Source: an uncultured Collinsella sp. (lineage in GTDB: Bacteria > Actinomycetota > Coriobacteriia > Coriobacteriales > Coriobacteriaceae). From it: DNA of 42,556 bases. Below the pieces are notes generated by a model. That model was not told the DNA's origin, made no database searches, and saw nothing but the letters and a program-made list of their open reading frames with translations. A program made the position numbers and the translations under genes. Where the stretch lies: assembly GCA_958443615.1 (NCBI GenBank), contig CAUCLI010000011.1, forward strand, positions 1 to 42,556, written 5' to 3'. Positions 15,469 to 22,804 of this stretch are shown piece after piece; the stretch's first letter is position 1, and each line of letters starts with the position of its first letter.

Positions 15469-16767
15469 TTACACATCTTCGGGTGCATGTTGCGTGAGGA
15501 ACTTCGCGGGGTCGACGAGGTCGCCGCTAAAACGGGTGCTTCGACCAAAGGACACGGCATCGCTGCCAAAGCGCTCGCGCAGGGCGTCGAGCGTGACGGC
15601 AAGGTCGCGCTTGTCGCTCGCCATGGCACCCCGTTCATCGACGGCGCAAAAGAGGTCGGTCTGAATCCCATGGGGGTCCGGCCCGAAATCGCTCACGCCC
15701 ACGCCGGCGAGGCGGATATGCATGCCCTCGGTCCATATCGAGGCCAGCAGGTCGCATGCGACCGCTCCGAACACGTTCTCATCGTCGGTCGCGTGAGCGA
15801 GCTTGCGCTGGATCGTCCTGCCTTCGCCAAAGGAGTACTTGAGTTTGAGCGTGACGGTGCGCCCCGCCAATCCACGGCGACGGAGCCTCGCGCCCACCGA
15901 TTCGGAGAGCAGCTGTATCGCCGCCCTGACATCGCCGGGGTCGGTGAGGTCGTGCGCGAAGGTCCGCTCGTTGCTGATGGATTTGACCTCGTCGGGTGCA
16001 TCGATGGCCCGAACTTCGCTGACCTCGAGCCCCGCGGCCCTTCGACGCACGAGTTCGGTGTTGATGCCGAAGATGGGGGAGAGCAGGCCGTCGGAGGCCT
16101 CTGCAAGCTGCCCGAGCGTCCGTATCCCCACGCGCGTAAGCGCGCTTTCGGCGGCGGCGCCGATGCCGCTCATGGCGCGGACGGGCAGCGGCGCGAGAAA
16201 TCCGCGCTCGGTTCCAGGCGTCACGATCGTGAGCCCGCGGGGCTTGTCACGCTCGCTGGCGATCTTTGCGACGGTCTTGTTACGCCCCAGCCCGATCGAG
16301 CAGGTGACGCCCAGTTCCGAGACACGGCGGCTGATGCGCTGCGCTATCTGGATGGGATGCTCGTCGCAAAACCTGCCGGGACTGATGTCGAAGAACGCCT
16401 CGTCGATCGATACGCGGTCGACGAATGGGGTCTCATCTGCGAGAATGGCCATGACGCGCGCACTCATCTCGCGATAGCGATCGAAGTGGCCGGGCGTCCA
16501 GATGGCCTCGGGGCACAGGCGTTTTGCCTGGGCGGACGACATGGCCGAGCGCACACCGTAGACGCGCGCCTCATATGAGCACGTGGAGACGACGCCGCGT
16601 TTTTCGGGCGAGCCGCCCACGATAACGGGCTTTCCGCGCCATTCTGGATGATCGAGCTGCTCGACGCTCGCAAAGAACGCATCGAGGTCCATCAGCCCGA
16701 TTGCAGGGCCGTTCCACGAGCCGAAGAGCTCTGGTGTGAGACCGTATGTATGTTCGCTTGTGTTCAT
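15469..16767 (-). CDS. dinB: DNA polymerase IV (Y-family translesion polymerase)
   Basis: Pol IV copies past damaged bases and causes untargeted mutation. The 432-residue product has the palm motifs GLMDLDAFFASVE (about 24-36) and VSIDEAFFDIS, with catalytic Asp/Glu residues intact, the finger KPVIVGG and YEARVYGVRS, helix-hairpin-helix signals GLGRNKTVAKIAS, and MSGIGAAAESAL in the thumb. QTDLF near the C-terminus looks like a sliding-clamp binding motif, followed by ~60 extra residues. ATG 16767 is preferred because the domain begins 20 residues later; there is no ribosome binding site, but TATACT lies six bases upstream, suggesting a leaderless mRNA. The stop codon lies in a fragment of the adjacent palindromic repeat. 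Confidence 0.95.
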   Translation of the reverse strand: MNTSEHTYGLTPELFGSWNGPAIGLMDLDAFFASVEQLDHPEWRGKPVIVGGSPEKRGVVSTCSYEARVYGVRSAMSSAQAKRLCPEAIWTPGHFDRYREMSARVMAILADETPFVDRVSIDEAFFDISPGRFCDEHPIQIAQRISRRVSELGVTCSIGLGRNKTVAKIASERDKPRGLTIVTPGTERGFLAPLPVRAMSGIGAAAESALTRVGIRTLGQLAEASDGLLSPIFGINTELVRRRAAGLEVSEVRAIDAPDEVKSISNERTFAHDLTDPGDVRAAIQLLSESVGARLRRRGLAGRTVTLKLKYSFGEGRTIQRKLAHATDDENVFGAVACDLLASIWTEGMHIRLAGVGVSDFGPDPHGIQTDLFCAVDERGAMASDKRDLAVTLDALRERFGSDAVSFGRSTRFSGDLVDPAKFLTQHAPEDV

Positions 16768-16773
16768 GCTGTC

Positions 16774-16779
16774 AGTATA
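16774..16779 (-). promoter_or_regulatory. dinB: Candidate -10 box for leaderless dinB
   Basis: On the minus strand TATACT is followed by GACAGC and then the ATG of dinB, so transcription would start at or next to the start codon. No convincing -35 box or Gram-positive SOS box is seen upstream. GCATG-AA-CATGC at 16802-16813 is a small palindrome that could be an operator. Confidence 0.4.
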
Positions 16780-16813
16780 TCGACAATTGCCGATGTACGC
16801 TGCATGAACATGC

Positions 16814-16841
16814 TTGCAATCGCGCAAATCTCAGATAAGAT
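16814..16841 (+). promoter_or_regulatory. Candidate promoter for the rpsP operon
   Basis: TTGCAA (16814-16819), a 16-base spacer, then TAAGAT (16836-16841). Each box matches 4 of 6 consensus positions. It would give a leader of about 115 bases before rpsP and would lie back to back with the dinB promoter. Confidence 0.35.
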
Positions 16842-16962
16842 ATGGATTTGCTTGCGACTTATCTAAATGAAGCCGGTCTCAAACGCTTCCCGTCGAGTCG
16901 TTTGGCACGGTAACTGTCCTGGTTAGGAATGCAGCAATCGCTGCGCAAAAGAAGGAGTTTGC

Positions 16963-17319
16963 ATGGCTGTCAAGATTCGCCTCGCTCGTCATGGTTCCAA
17001 GAAGCGCCCGTACTACCGCGTCGTCGTCGCCGATTCCCGCACCCGTCGCGACGGTCGCCCCATCGAGGAGGTCGGTCGTTACAACCCGATGACCACCCCC
17101 AAGACCATCTCCCTCGACCTCGAGAAGATCGCCGACTGGCAGTCCAAGGGCGCTCAGCTCACCGACGCCGTCGCCGCTCTGGTGAAGGCCGCCAACGAGG
17201 GCGAGAAGGCCGCCGTCGCCCCCAAGAAGTCCAAGAAGCAGCTCGCCAAGGAGGCCGAGGAGGCCGCCCGTAAGGCCGAGGAAGAGGCCGCTGCCGCTGC
17301 CGAGGCTTCAGAGGAGTAA
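16963..17319 (+). CDS. rpsP: 30S ribosomal protein S16
   Basis: S16 is an early-binding small-subunit protein. The 118-residue product starts MAVKIRLARHGSKKRPYYRV and contains VGRYNPM, both diagnostic; GAAGGAG precedes the ATG. The conserved part ends near residue 82. The remaining ~36 residues are an added Lys/Ala/Glu tail (PKKSKKQLAKEAEE, then alternating Ala and Glu), probably a long charged helix, as seen in several actinobacterial S16 proteins. First gene of rpsP-khpA-rimM-trmD-lepB. Confidence 0.97.
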   Translation: MAVKIRLARHGSKKRPYYRVVVADSRTRRDGRPIEEVGRYNPMTTPKTISLDLEKIADWQSKGAQLTDAVAALVKAANEGEKAAVAPKKSKKQLAKEAEEAARKAEEEAAAAAEASEE

Positions 17320-17322
17320 ATC

Positions 17323-17634
17323 GTGTCTGAGGAGCAGCTCTTGGAATCCCTCGTTGATGAGGCCATCGACGCCACCGAGGCGGAGGAGCTCGTCTCCGAC
17401 CGTATCGCCGATCTCGTTGAGTATCTCGTCTGCAGCATCGTCGACGATGCCGACGGCGTTTCGCTCGAGGTGATCGACGGTGCAGACTCGTCGACTATCG
17501 AGGTCACGGTCGCCGAGGGTGACGTGGCCAAGGTCATCGGTCGCCACGGTCGCACGATCAAGGCCATCCGCACGCTCGCCCGCGCCCTTGCCGCTCGTCT
17601 CGACACTTCCGTCGAGGTCGAGGTCCTGGGTTAG
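17323..17634 (+). CDS. khpA: KH-domain RNA-binding protein KhpA (YlqC family)
   Basis: KhpA is a small RNA-binding protein that, with KhpB, affects cell division and elongation in Gram-positive bacteria. The 103-residue product has a type II KH fold with the GxxG loop in VIGRHGRTIKAIRTL near residue 73. The family norm is about 76-80 residues; here an acidic N-terminal stretch (EEQLLESLVDEAIDATEAEE) is added. GTG 17323 with AGAGGAG upstream is the start. An in-frame later start would remove the extension, but none has a better site. It sits between rpsP and rimM as usual. Confidence 0.93.
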   Translation: MSEEQLLESLVDEAIDATEAEELVSDRIADLVEYLVCSIVDDADGVSLEVIDGADSSTIEVTVAEGDVAKVIGRHGRTIKAIRTLARALAARLDTSVEVEVLG

Positions 17635-17638
17635 GCCC

Positions 17639-18154
17639 GTGCGCGCCGCCTATAAGAACATCGCCCGTGTGGTTCGCCCGCACGGCACCAAAGGGGAGGT
17701 TCTCGTGGCTCCGCTGCGAGGCCTTCCCCTTTTGCTTACCGAGTCGATGCGGGTGCATCTGACTCCGCCCGCCCTCAAGCGGGAGCGCACCTCGACCGTC
17801 GAGTCCCTCTCCGTCACGTCCGAGGGCGCCCGCGTGCGCTTCTCCTGCGCTCGCAATCTCGATGACGCCGAGAGCCTGACGGGTTGCTATGTCCTCGCAT
17901 CCTGCGATGACTTCGAGCTCGGCCGTCTCGATTCGGCCGTTGGGGACCTGCTGGGCCGCTCTGTCGTCGACGAGCGCTTCGGTGATTTGGGCTCTATCGT
18001 CGAAGTCATGGAGACTCCTGCGAACGATGTCTGGGTGCTGGACGGTTCCTCGCACGGGGAGGTCCTGGTGCCCGTTATCGACGAGGTCATCGTCGAGCTG
18101 CCCGAAAAGGGGGCAATCACCGTCCACATCATGGACGGCCTGCTCGATCTCTAA
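17639..18154 (+). CDS. rimM: 16S rRNA processing protein RimM
   Basis: RimM binds S19 and helps mature the head of the 30S subunit. The 171-residue product has the N-terminal RimM domain (ARVVRPHGTKGEVLVAPL) and the C-terminal PRC-barrel (LLGRSVVDERFGDLGSIVEV to VLVPVIDEVIVEL), which are both typical. GTG 17639 is the start that matches the family N-terminus; it lies four bases after the khpA stop with only a weak GGTTAGG site, so translational coupling is likely. An out-of-family reading extends the frame upstream into khpA and should be ignored. Confidence 0.93.
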   Translation: MRAAYKNIARVVRPHGTKGEVLVAPLRGLPLLLTESMRVHLTPPALKRERTSTVESLSVTSEGARVRFSCARNLDDAESLTGCYVLASCDDFELGRLDSAVGDLLGRSVVDERFGDLGSIVEVMETPANDVWVLDGSSHGEVLVPVIDEVIVELPEKGAITVHIMDGLLDL

Positions 18155-18172
18155 ACGCTGAGAGGAGTGCTC

Positions 18173-18955
18173 ATGCTCATCGAGACCCTCTCGGTCTTTC
18201 CCGAGCTTTTCGAACCCTATATGTCCACGTCGATCATGGGCCGCGCCCGCGCGCGCGGCTTGTTCGACTTTGCCGCGCACGACCTGCGAGATTGGACCCA
18301 CGACCGCCATCGCACCGTCGACGATGCGCCCTTCGGTGGCGGTGCCGGCATGCTCATGAAGGTCGAGCCCCTTCATGAGGCGATTTGCGATATCTCGTCG
18401 ACGGGGGAGTGCCCGCCCCGCGTCGTGTTCTTCACCCCGTGCGGCGAACCCTTCACGCAAGAGGTCGCCGAGCGCCTCTCGGCGTGCGATCGAATCCTGT
18501 TCGTCTGCGGACGTTACGAGGGCATGGACGAGCGCGCCTACGACCTCGCGGACGAGCGCCTCTCAATCGGCGATTATGTTCTGACCGGCGGCGAGCTTCC
18601 CGCCCTCGTGGTCTCCGACGCCATCATCCGTTTGATCCCCGGTGCGCTCGGCAACGACATGGGTAGCGTCGACGAGTCGTTCTCGACCTCCGATGACGGC
18701 GGGTTGCTCGAATACGCCCAGTACACGAGACCTGCCGAGTTCAACGGATCTTCCGTGCCGGACGTCCTGCTCTCGGGCGACCATGTCAAAGTCGCGGCCT
18801 GGCGCCGCGCCAACGCCATCGAGCGCACCTGTCGTTGGCGCCCCGACCTCATCGATTCCGCGCGATTGACCGATGACGAGAGACGTAGGGCCGAGGAACT
18901 CATCGATCGTTTTCATCCTTTGGGAGAGTCCGGTGATGGCCATGAGGACAGATAG
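18173..18955 (+). CDS. trmD: tRNA (guanine-N1-)-methyltransferase
   Basis: TrmD methylates G37 of tRNAs with a G36-G37 sequence, preventing +1 frameshifting. The 260-residue product has the SPOUT trefoil-knot features: IETLSVFPELFEPYMSTSI, DDAPFGGGAGMLMKVEPL, LFVCGRYEGMDERA and the knot segment SIGDYVLTGGELPALV, then the substrate loop EYAQYTRPAEF. ATG 18173 has AGAGGAG five bases before it; GTG 18167 overlaps that site and is unlikely. Its end overlaps the lepB start by 20 bases. The expected next gene, rplS, is absent here. Confidence 0.96.
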   Translation: MLIETLSVFPELFEPYMSTSIMGRARARGLFDFAAHDLRDWTHDRHRTVDDAPFGGGAGMLMKVEPLHEAICDISSTGECPPRVVFFTPCGEPFTQEVAERLSACDRILFVCGRYEGMDERAYDLADERLSIGDYVLTGGELPALVVSDAIIRLIPGALGNDMGSVDESFSTSDDGGLLEYAQYTRPAEFNGSSVPDVLLSGDHVKVAAWRRANAIERTCRWRPDLIDSARLTDDERRRAEELIDRFHPLGESGDGHEDR

Positions 18956-19541
18956 CGACCTCGACCCCGCAGCTCGGGGCGAATCCACACATGAAGGCGC
19001 TGCGCGTTCCGGCTGGCTTGAGTGGCTCGGCGTCTTCCTCGTCGCGTTCGTCGTCTTCGCGCTTATCCGCACGTTCATCGTATCCCCGTTCATGGTTCCG
19101 AGCGGATCGATGGAGCCGACGATCCAAGTGGGCGACAACGTGTTCGCCCAAAAGGTGACCGCCCATCTTGGATGGGAGCCCGAGGTCGGTGACATCATCG
19201 TCTTCGACAACCCTGTCCTCGATTCCGAGCACGACATCCTCGTCAAGCGCGTCGTCGCACTCGGTGGCCAGACGGTCGATTTCGTCGATGGCTCGCTGTA
19301 CGTGGATGGCATCATGGTCGACGAACCCTATACCGTGGGACTCACCTATCCGCTCGATATGACCGCGCCCGGGGTGCGGCTTTCGTTCCCCTACACCGTT
19401 CCCGAGGGATGCGTGTGGGTGATGGGCGACAATCGTGAGAATTCCGCCGATTCACGGTATTTCGGGCCCGTGCCCCAAGACAACGTCATCGGCACCGTGT
19501 TCTTCCGCTACTGGCCCGTGCCCCGCATCGGGACCTTGTAA
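18936..19541 (+). CDS. lepB: Signal peptidase I
   Basis: This membrane serine protease removes signal peptides from exported proteins. The 201-residue product has one N-terminal membrane span (about residues 30-50), then the catalytic Ser58 in PSGSMEPT and Lys104 in DILVKRVVALGG, the two residues of the Ser/Lys dyad, and the conserved box GDNRENSADSRYFGPV near the end. GGGAGAG lies before both GTG 18933 and ATG 18936; ATG is chosen. It starts inside the trmD coding sequence, so the two are translationally linked. It lies where rplS-lepB would usually be. Confidence 0.95.
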   Translation: MAMRTDSDLDPAARGESTHEGAARSGWLEWLGVFLVAFVVFALIRTFIVSPFMVPSGSMEPTIQVGDNVFAQKVTAHLGWEPEVGDIIVFDNPVLDSEHDILVKRVVALGGQTVDFVDGSLYVDGIMVDEPYTVGLTYPLDMTAPGVRLSFPYTVPEGCVWVMGDNRENSADSRYFGPVPQDNVIGTVFFRYWPVPRIGTL

Positions 19542-19595
19542 CACTGGTAATATATAGATTTGTTTGACCGCACGAATGAGGGGGAGCGCCGCAGG

Positions 19596-20513
19596 ATGAA
19601 TCCGAACGCATTGACCTTCCAAGAGATGATCCTCAAGCTCGAGGAGTATTGGGCCGGCCATGGCTGCACCGTCATGCAGCCCTACGATTCCGAGGTGGGT
19701 GCCGGTACGTTCCACACCGCCACGCTGCTCCGCAGCCTCGGTAAGAAGCCGTGGCGTGCGTGCTACCCGCAGCCCTGCCGTCGTCCCGCCGACGGCCGCT
19801 ATGGCGAGAATCCCAACCGCATGCAGCATTATTACCAGTTCCAGGTGCTCATCAAGCCGAGCCCCGAGAACTCCCAGGAGCTATACCTGGATTCTCTGAC
19901 CGCCATCGGCCTCGATCCGGCCGAGCACGACGTCCGCTTCGTCGAGGACGACTGGGAGAGCCCGACACTCGGCGCCTGGGGCCTCGGTTGGGAGGTTTGG
20001 CTGGATGGCATGGAGGTCACCCAGTTCACCTACTTCCAGCAGGTCGGCGGCATCGAGTGCGATCCGGTTCCCGTCGAGATCACCTATGGACTCGAGCGCA
20101 TCGCCATGTACGCCCAGGGCGTGACGAGCGTGTACGACCTGGTCTGGAGCTACCTGCCCGACGGCACGCCCATGACCTACGGCGAGGTCTTCCTCGAGAA
20201 TGAGCGCGAGTTCTCCGCTTACAACTTCGAGGTCGCCAACGTCGACATGATGCGCCAGAAGTTCGATGACTTCGAGACCGAATGCCATGCATGCCTCGAG
20301 GCCAAGCTCCCGCTGCCCGCCTACGACTGCGTCATGAAGTGCAGCCACAGCTTCAACATCCTGGATGCCCGCGGCGCCATTTCCGCCACGGAGCGCGCTG
20401 CGTACATCCTGCGCGTCCGCACGCTCGCCAAGGCGTGCTGCGAGTCCTATCTGGCCGAGGTCGCCGGTGATGCGGCCGCGTCCGACAGCGTCGAGAAGGG
20501 GGAGGTGGCCTAA
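19596..20513 (+). CDS. glyQ: Glycyl-tRNA synthetase alpha subunit
   Basis: The alpha subunit of the bacterial alpha2-beta2 GlyRS carries the class II catalytic core that makes glycyl-adenylate. The 305-residue product is clear from LTFQEMILKLEEYWAGHGC, MQPYDSEVGAGTFHTATLLR, PCRRPADGRYGENPNRMQHY in part, and FTYFQQVGGIECDPVPVEITYG. ATG 19596 follows GGGGGAG. Only 54 bases separate it from lepB, so there is no T-box leader of the type used in Firmicutes; an extended -10-like TGGTAATAT at 19546-19554 might give it its own start. The beta subunit gene follows with no gap. Confidence 0.97.
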   Translation: MNPNALTFQEMILKLEEYWAGHGCTVMQPYDSEVGAGTFHTATLLRSLGKKPWRACYPQPCRRPADGRYGENPNRMQHYYQFQVLIKPSPENSQELYLDSLTAIGLDPAEHDVRFVEDDWESPTLGAWGLGWEVWLDGMEVTQFTYFQQVGGIECDPVPVEITYGLERIAMYAQGVTSVYDLVWSYLPDGTPMTYGEVFLENEREFSAYNFEVANVDMMRQKFDDFETECHACLEAKLPLPAYDCVMKCSHSFNILDARGAISATERAAYILRVRTLAKACCESYLAEVAGDAAASDSVEKGEVA

Positions 20514-22604
20514 GTGGCGAACACCCGTGATTTCCTGTTCGAGCTCGGTGTCGAGGAGATGCCCTCCGCCCCGCTCAACAATGCCGTCAAGCAGCTTGAA
20601 TCCCTGATGGGCAAGGGTCTCGACGAGGCCGGGCTCGCCCATGGCGCGATTCGCGTCATCTCCTCGCCGCGCCGTTTGGCCGTGCTCGTGAGCGACGTCG
20701 CCGAGGCGACGGAGGAGATCCACTCCGTCCTGCGCGGCCCCTCCGTCAAGATCGCCTTCGACGCCGAGGGCAATCCCACCAAGGCCGCCGAGGGTTTTGC
20801 CCGCAAAAACGGCCTCGTCGCCAGTGAGTTGGTCCGTCGCGAGGATGCCGATGGCACCGAGTACGTCTTCGCTGAGCAGAACACCCCCTCCGAGCCCGCG
20901 CTTCCCATCCTGACGCGCGTGTGCGAGGGCCTCATTCCGTCCATCCAGTGGCCGAACTACCGCAGCCAGCGTTGGGGGTCCGAGCACGCAACCTTCGTGC
21001 GCCCGATCCGCTGGATCTGCTGCCTCTTCGGTGAGGAGGTCGTCCCGGTCTCCTTTGCCGACGTCGTGAGCGGCAACACCACGCGCGGTCATCGCGTGCT
21101 TTCCCCCGGTGAGCACCTCGTCGCCAGCACGGATGCCTACGAGGATGTTCTCGAGTCCGCCCATGTCCTGTCCGCCGAGCGCCGCGAGCAGGTCATCCGC
21201 GAGGGCATCGCCAAGGTCGAATCCGAGCTCGGCGTGCGCGTCGACACGCCTGCGAAGGTGTTCGACGAGGTCGTCAACCTCTGCGAGTGGCCGACGGTTC
21301 TCGTGGGCCATTTCGACGAGGAGTTCCTGAACGTCCCGTCCGAGATCATCTGCGAGTCCATGCTGTCCAACCAGCGCTACTTCCCGACGTATGACGCCGA
21401 TGGCAATCTGACCCGTGCGTTCGTCGTCGTCTCCAACGGCGATCCCAAGGTCAGCGCCACCGTGATCGATGGCAATGAGCGCGTCGTCCGCGCCCGCCTG
21501 TACGACGCCAAGTTCTTCTACGACGAGGACCTCAAGGTCGACCTCGAGGTGTTCCGCGAGCGCCTGGCCTCCGTCGGTTTCCAGCAGAAGCTCGGCACCG
21601 TGCTTCAGAAGTCCGACCGCATGGAGGACCTCGCCCTCGCCATCGCTCGCGAGGCCCATCTCGGTGCGCACGCGGCGTCCAGCGCCCAGCGCGCCGCGCA
21701 CCTGGCAAAGGCCGACCTCGTGTCTTCCGCGGTCGTCGAGTTCACCAGCCAGCAGGGTGTGATGGGCGGTTACTATGCAACTGCGGCGGGCGAGGAGCCC
21801 GAGGTCGCCGCCGCCATCCGCGATCATTATCGCCCCCGCTTCGCCGGCGACGATCTGCCCGAGGGCATCGCCGGCTGCATCGTCGCCGTCGCCGACAAGC
21901 TCGACACCATCGCGGGCATGTTCGCCATCGACGAGCCTCCAACCGGCTCCAAGGACCCCTTCGCGCTGCGTCGCTCCGCCATCGGCGTCCTCAACATCCT
22001 CCGCATGCGCCTGAAGTGCGGGTATGAGGCGATCGTCGACGCTGCGCTCGAGGGTTACCTGGAGCAGGGCCTTGAGTTCGACAAGGCCGCCGTTGCTGCG
22101 TCCGTCTGCGCATTCATCAAGGGCCGCATGGCCCAGATGGCCCGCGACGAGAAGGTCTCCGCCGACACCGTGGCCGCCGTTTCCGACGGCGACGTCACCG
22201 TTCCCGTGCACTTCTTCGAGCTCGCCCATGCCCTCGAGGAGGCCCGCGCCAACGACCGCGAGGCCTTCACCAACCTCGCCACCGCCTATGCGCGTGCCGC
22301 TCACCTCGCCGACGCTGAGCTCGGCATCGAGGTCGACCGTAACCTCATGGGCGACGCCGAGCTCGCCTTGCTCGATGCGACCGACGCCGCGCGCGATGAG
22401 GTTGCCTCCTCGCTTGACGCTCGTGATTTCAAGGCCGTTATCGCGGCCCTCGCGGCCCTGCGCGGCCCCATCGACGTGTTCTTCGACGACGTCATGGTCA
22501 TGGACGAGGACATGGCCGTTCGCGAGAACAGGCTCCGCCTGCTCAACCGCTTCGAGAGCGTGTTCGCCGGCATTGCCAACATCGGTGAGATGGCTCGCAA
22601 GTAG
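20514..22604 (+). CDS. glyS: Glycyl-tRNA synthetase beta subunit
   Basis: The beta subunit binds tRNA-Gly and is needed for charging. The 696-residue product shows the family start DFLFELGVEEMPSAPL, ISSPRRLAVLV, the paired FARKNGLV segment, MLSNQRYFPTYDADG, the HD-like region LVSSAVVEFTSQQGVMGGYYA, ADKLDTIAGMF and DPFALRRSAIGVLNIL, ending in a DALR-type anticodon-binding region (DVFFDDVMVMDED to NRLRLLNRF). GTG 20514 directly follows the glyQ stop, with GGGGGAGG upstream, a tight coupling for equimolar subunits. A strong terminator follows. Confidence 0.97.
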   Translation: MANTRDFLFELGVEEMPSAPLNNAVKQLESLMGKGLDEAGLAHGAIRVISSPRRLAVLVSDVAEATEEIHSVLRGPSVKIAFDAEGNPTKAAEGFARKNGLVASELVRREDADGTEYVFAEQNTPSEPALPILTRVCEGLIPSIQWPNYRSQRWGSEHATFVRPIRWICCLFGEEVVPVSFADVVSGNTTRGHRVLSPGEHLVASTDAYEDVLESAHVLSAERREQVIREGIAKVESELGVRVDTPAKVFDEVVNLCEWPTVLVGHFDEEFLNVPSEIICESMLSNQRYFPTYDADGNLTRAFVVVSNGDPKVSATVIDGNERVVRARLYDAKFFYDEDLKVDLEVFRERLASVGFQQKLGTVLQKSDRMEDLALAIAREAHLGAHAASSAQRAAHLAKADLVSSAVVEFTSQQGVMGGYYATAAGEEPEVAAAIRDHYRPRFAGDDLPEGIAGCIVAVADKLDTIAGMFAIDEPPTGSKDPFALRRSAIGVLNILRMRLKCGYEAIVDAALEGYLEQGLEFDKAAVAASVCAFIKGRMAQMARDEKVSADTVAAVSDGDVTVPVHFFELAHALEEARANDREAFTNLATAYARAAHLADAELGIEVDRNLMGDAELALLDATDAARDEVASSLDARDFKAVIAALAALRGPIDVFFDDVMVMDEDMAVRENRLRLLNRFESVFAGIANIGEMARK

Positions 22605-22634
22605 CGCCTGTTTCGCTGCATTCATAGCTTGATT

Positions 22635-22659
22635 GGAGGGTCCGCGAGGGCCCTCTTTT
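22635..22659 (+). terminator. Rho-independent terminator after glyS
   Basis: GAGGGTCC (22636-22643) pairs with GGGCCCTC (22648-22655), with one G-U pair, around a stable GCGA tetraloop, followed by TTTT. It is the clearest terminator in the window. Confidence 0.88.
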
Positions 22660-22719
22660 CACATGGGCGCGGCATATGGGCGCGGCTCCGTTATGTGGAT
22701 GTGCGCCGTCTCCGCTCAT

Positions 22720-22769
22720 CGGAAAGGACGGTCCCTACGGTTTCCGACGTCGGGGCTGTGCGTTATAGT
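22720..22769 (+). promoter_or_regulatory. Candidate promoter with overlapping operator for the PPDK regulatory gene
   Basis: TATAGT (22764-22769) is a good -10 box. Seventeen bases upstream, TTTCCG (22741-22746) takes the -35 position but matches the consensus poorly. TTTCCG is also the right half of an inverted repeat with CGGAAA (22720-22725), and GGAC-GG-TCC-like pairing lies inside it. A weak -35 covered by an inverted repeat suggests control by a DNA-binding protein. Confidence 0.4.
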
Positions 22770-22804
22770 CGCCTTGATGTGAAAGCCCGACCGAAGGTGG
22801 CTCC

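Noticed and set aside
15763..15778. GAAC-AC-GTTC inside dinB as an SOS box
   Set aside because: The spacer is 2 bases instead of 4 and it lies within coding sequence.
16747..16770. SOS box at dinB from two GAAC-type words
   Set aside because: The words GAACACAAGCGAAC run in the same direction and do not form CGAAC-N4-GTTCG.
19542..19595. T-box riboswitch before glyQ
   Set aside because: Only 54 bases are available and no T-box sequence is present.
19881..22625. A 914-codon open frame on the minus strand opposite glyQ-glyS
   Set aside because: It is the antisense shadow of GC-rich genes. It has no recognisable domain and covers two certain genes.
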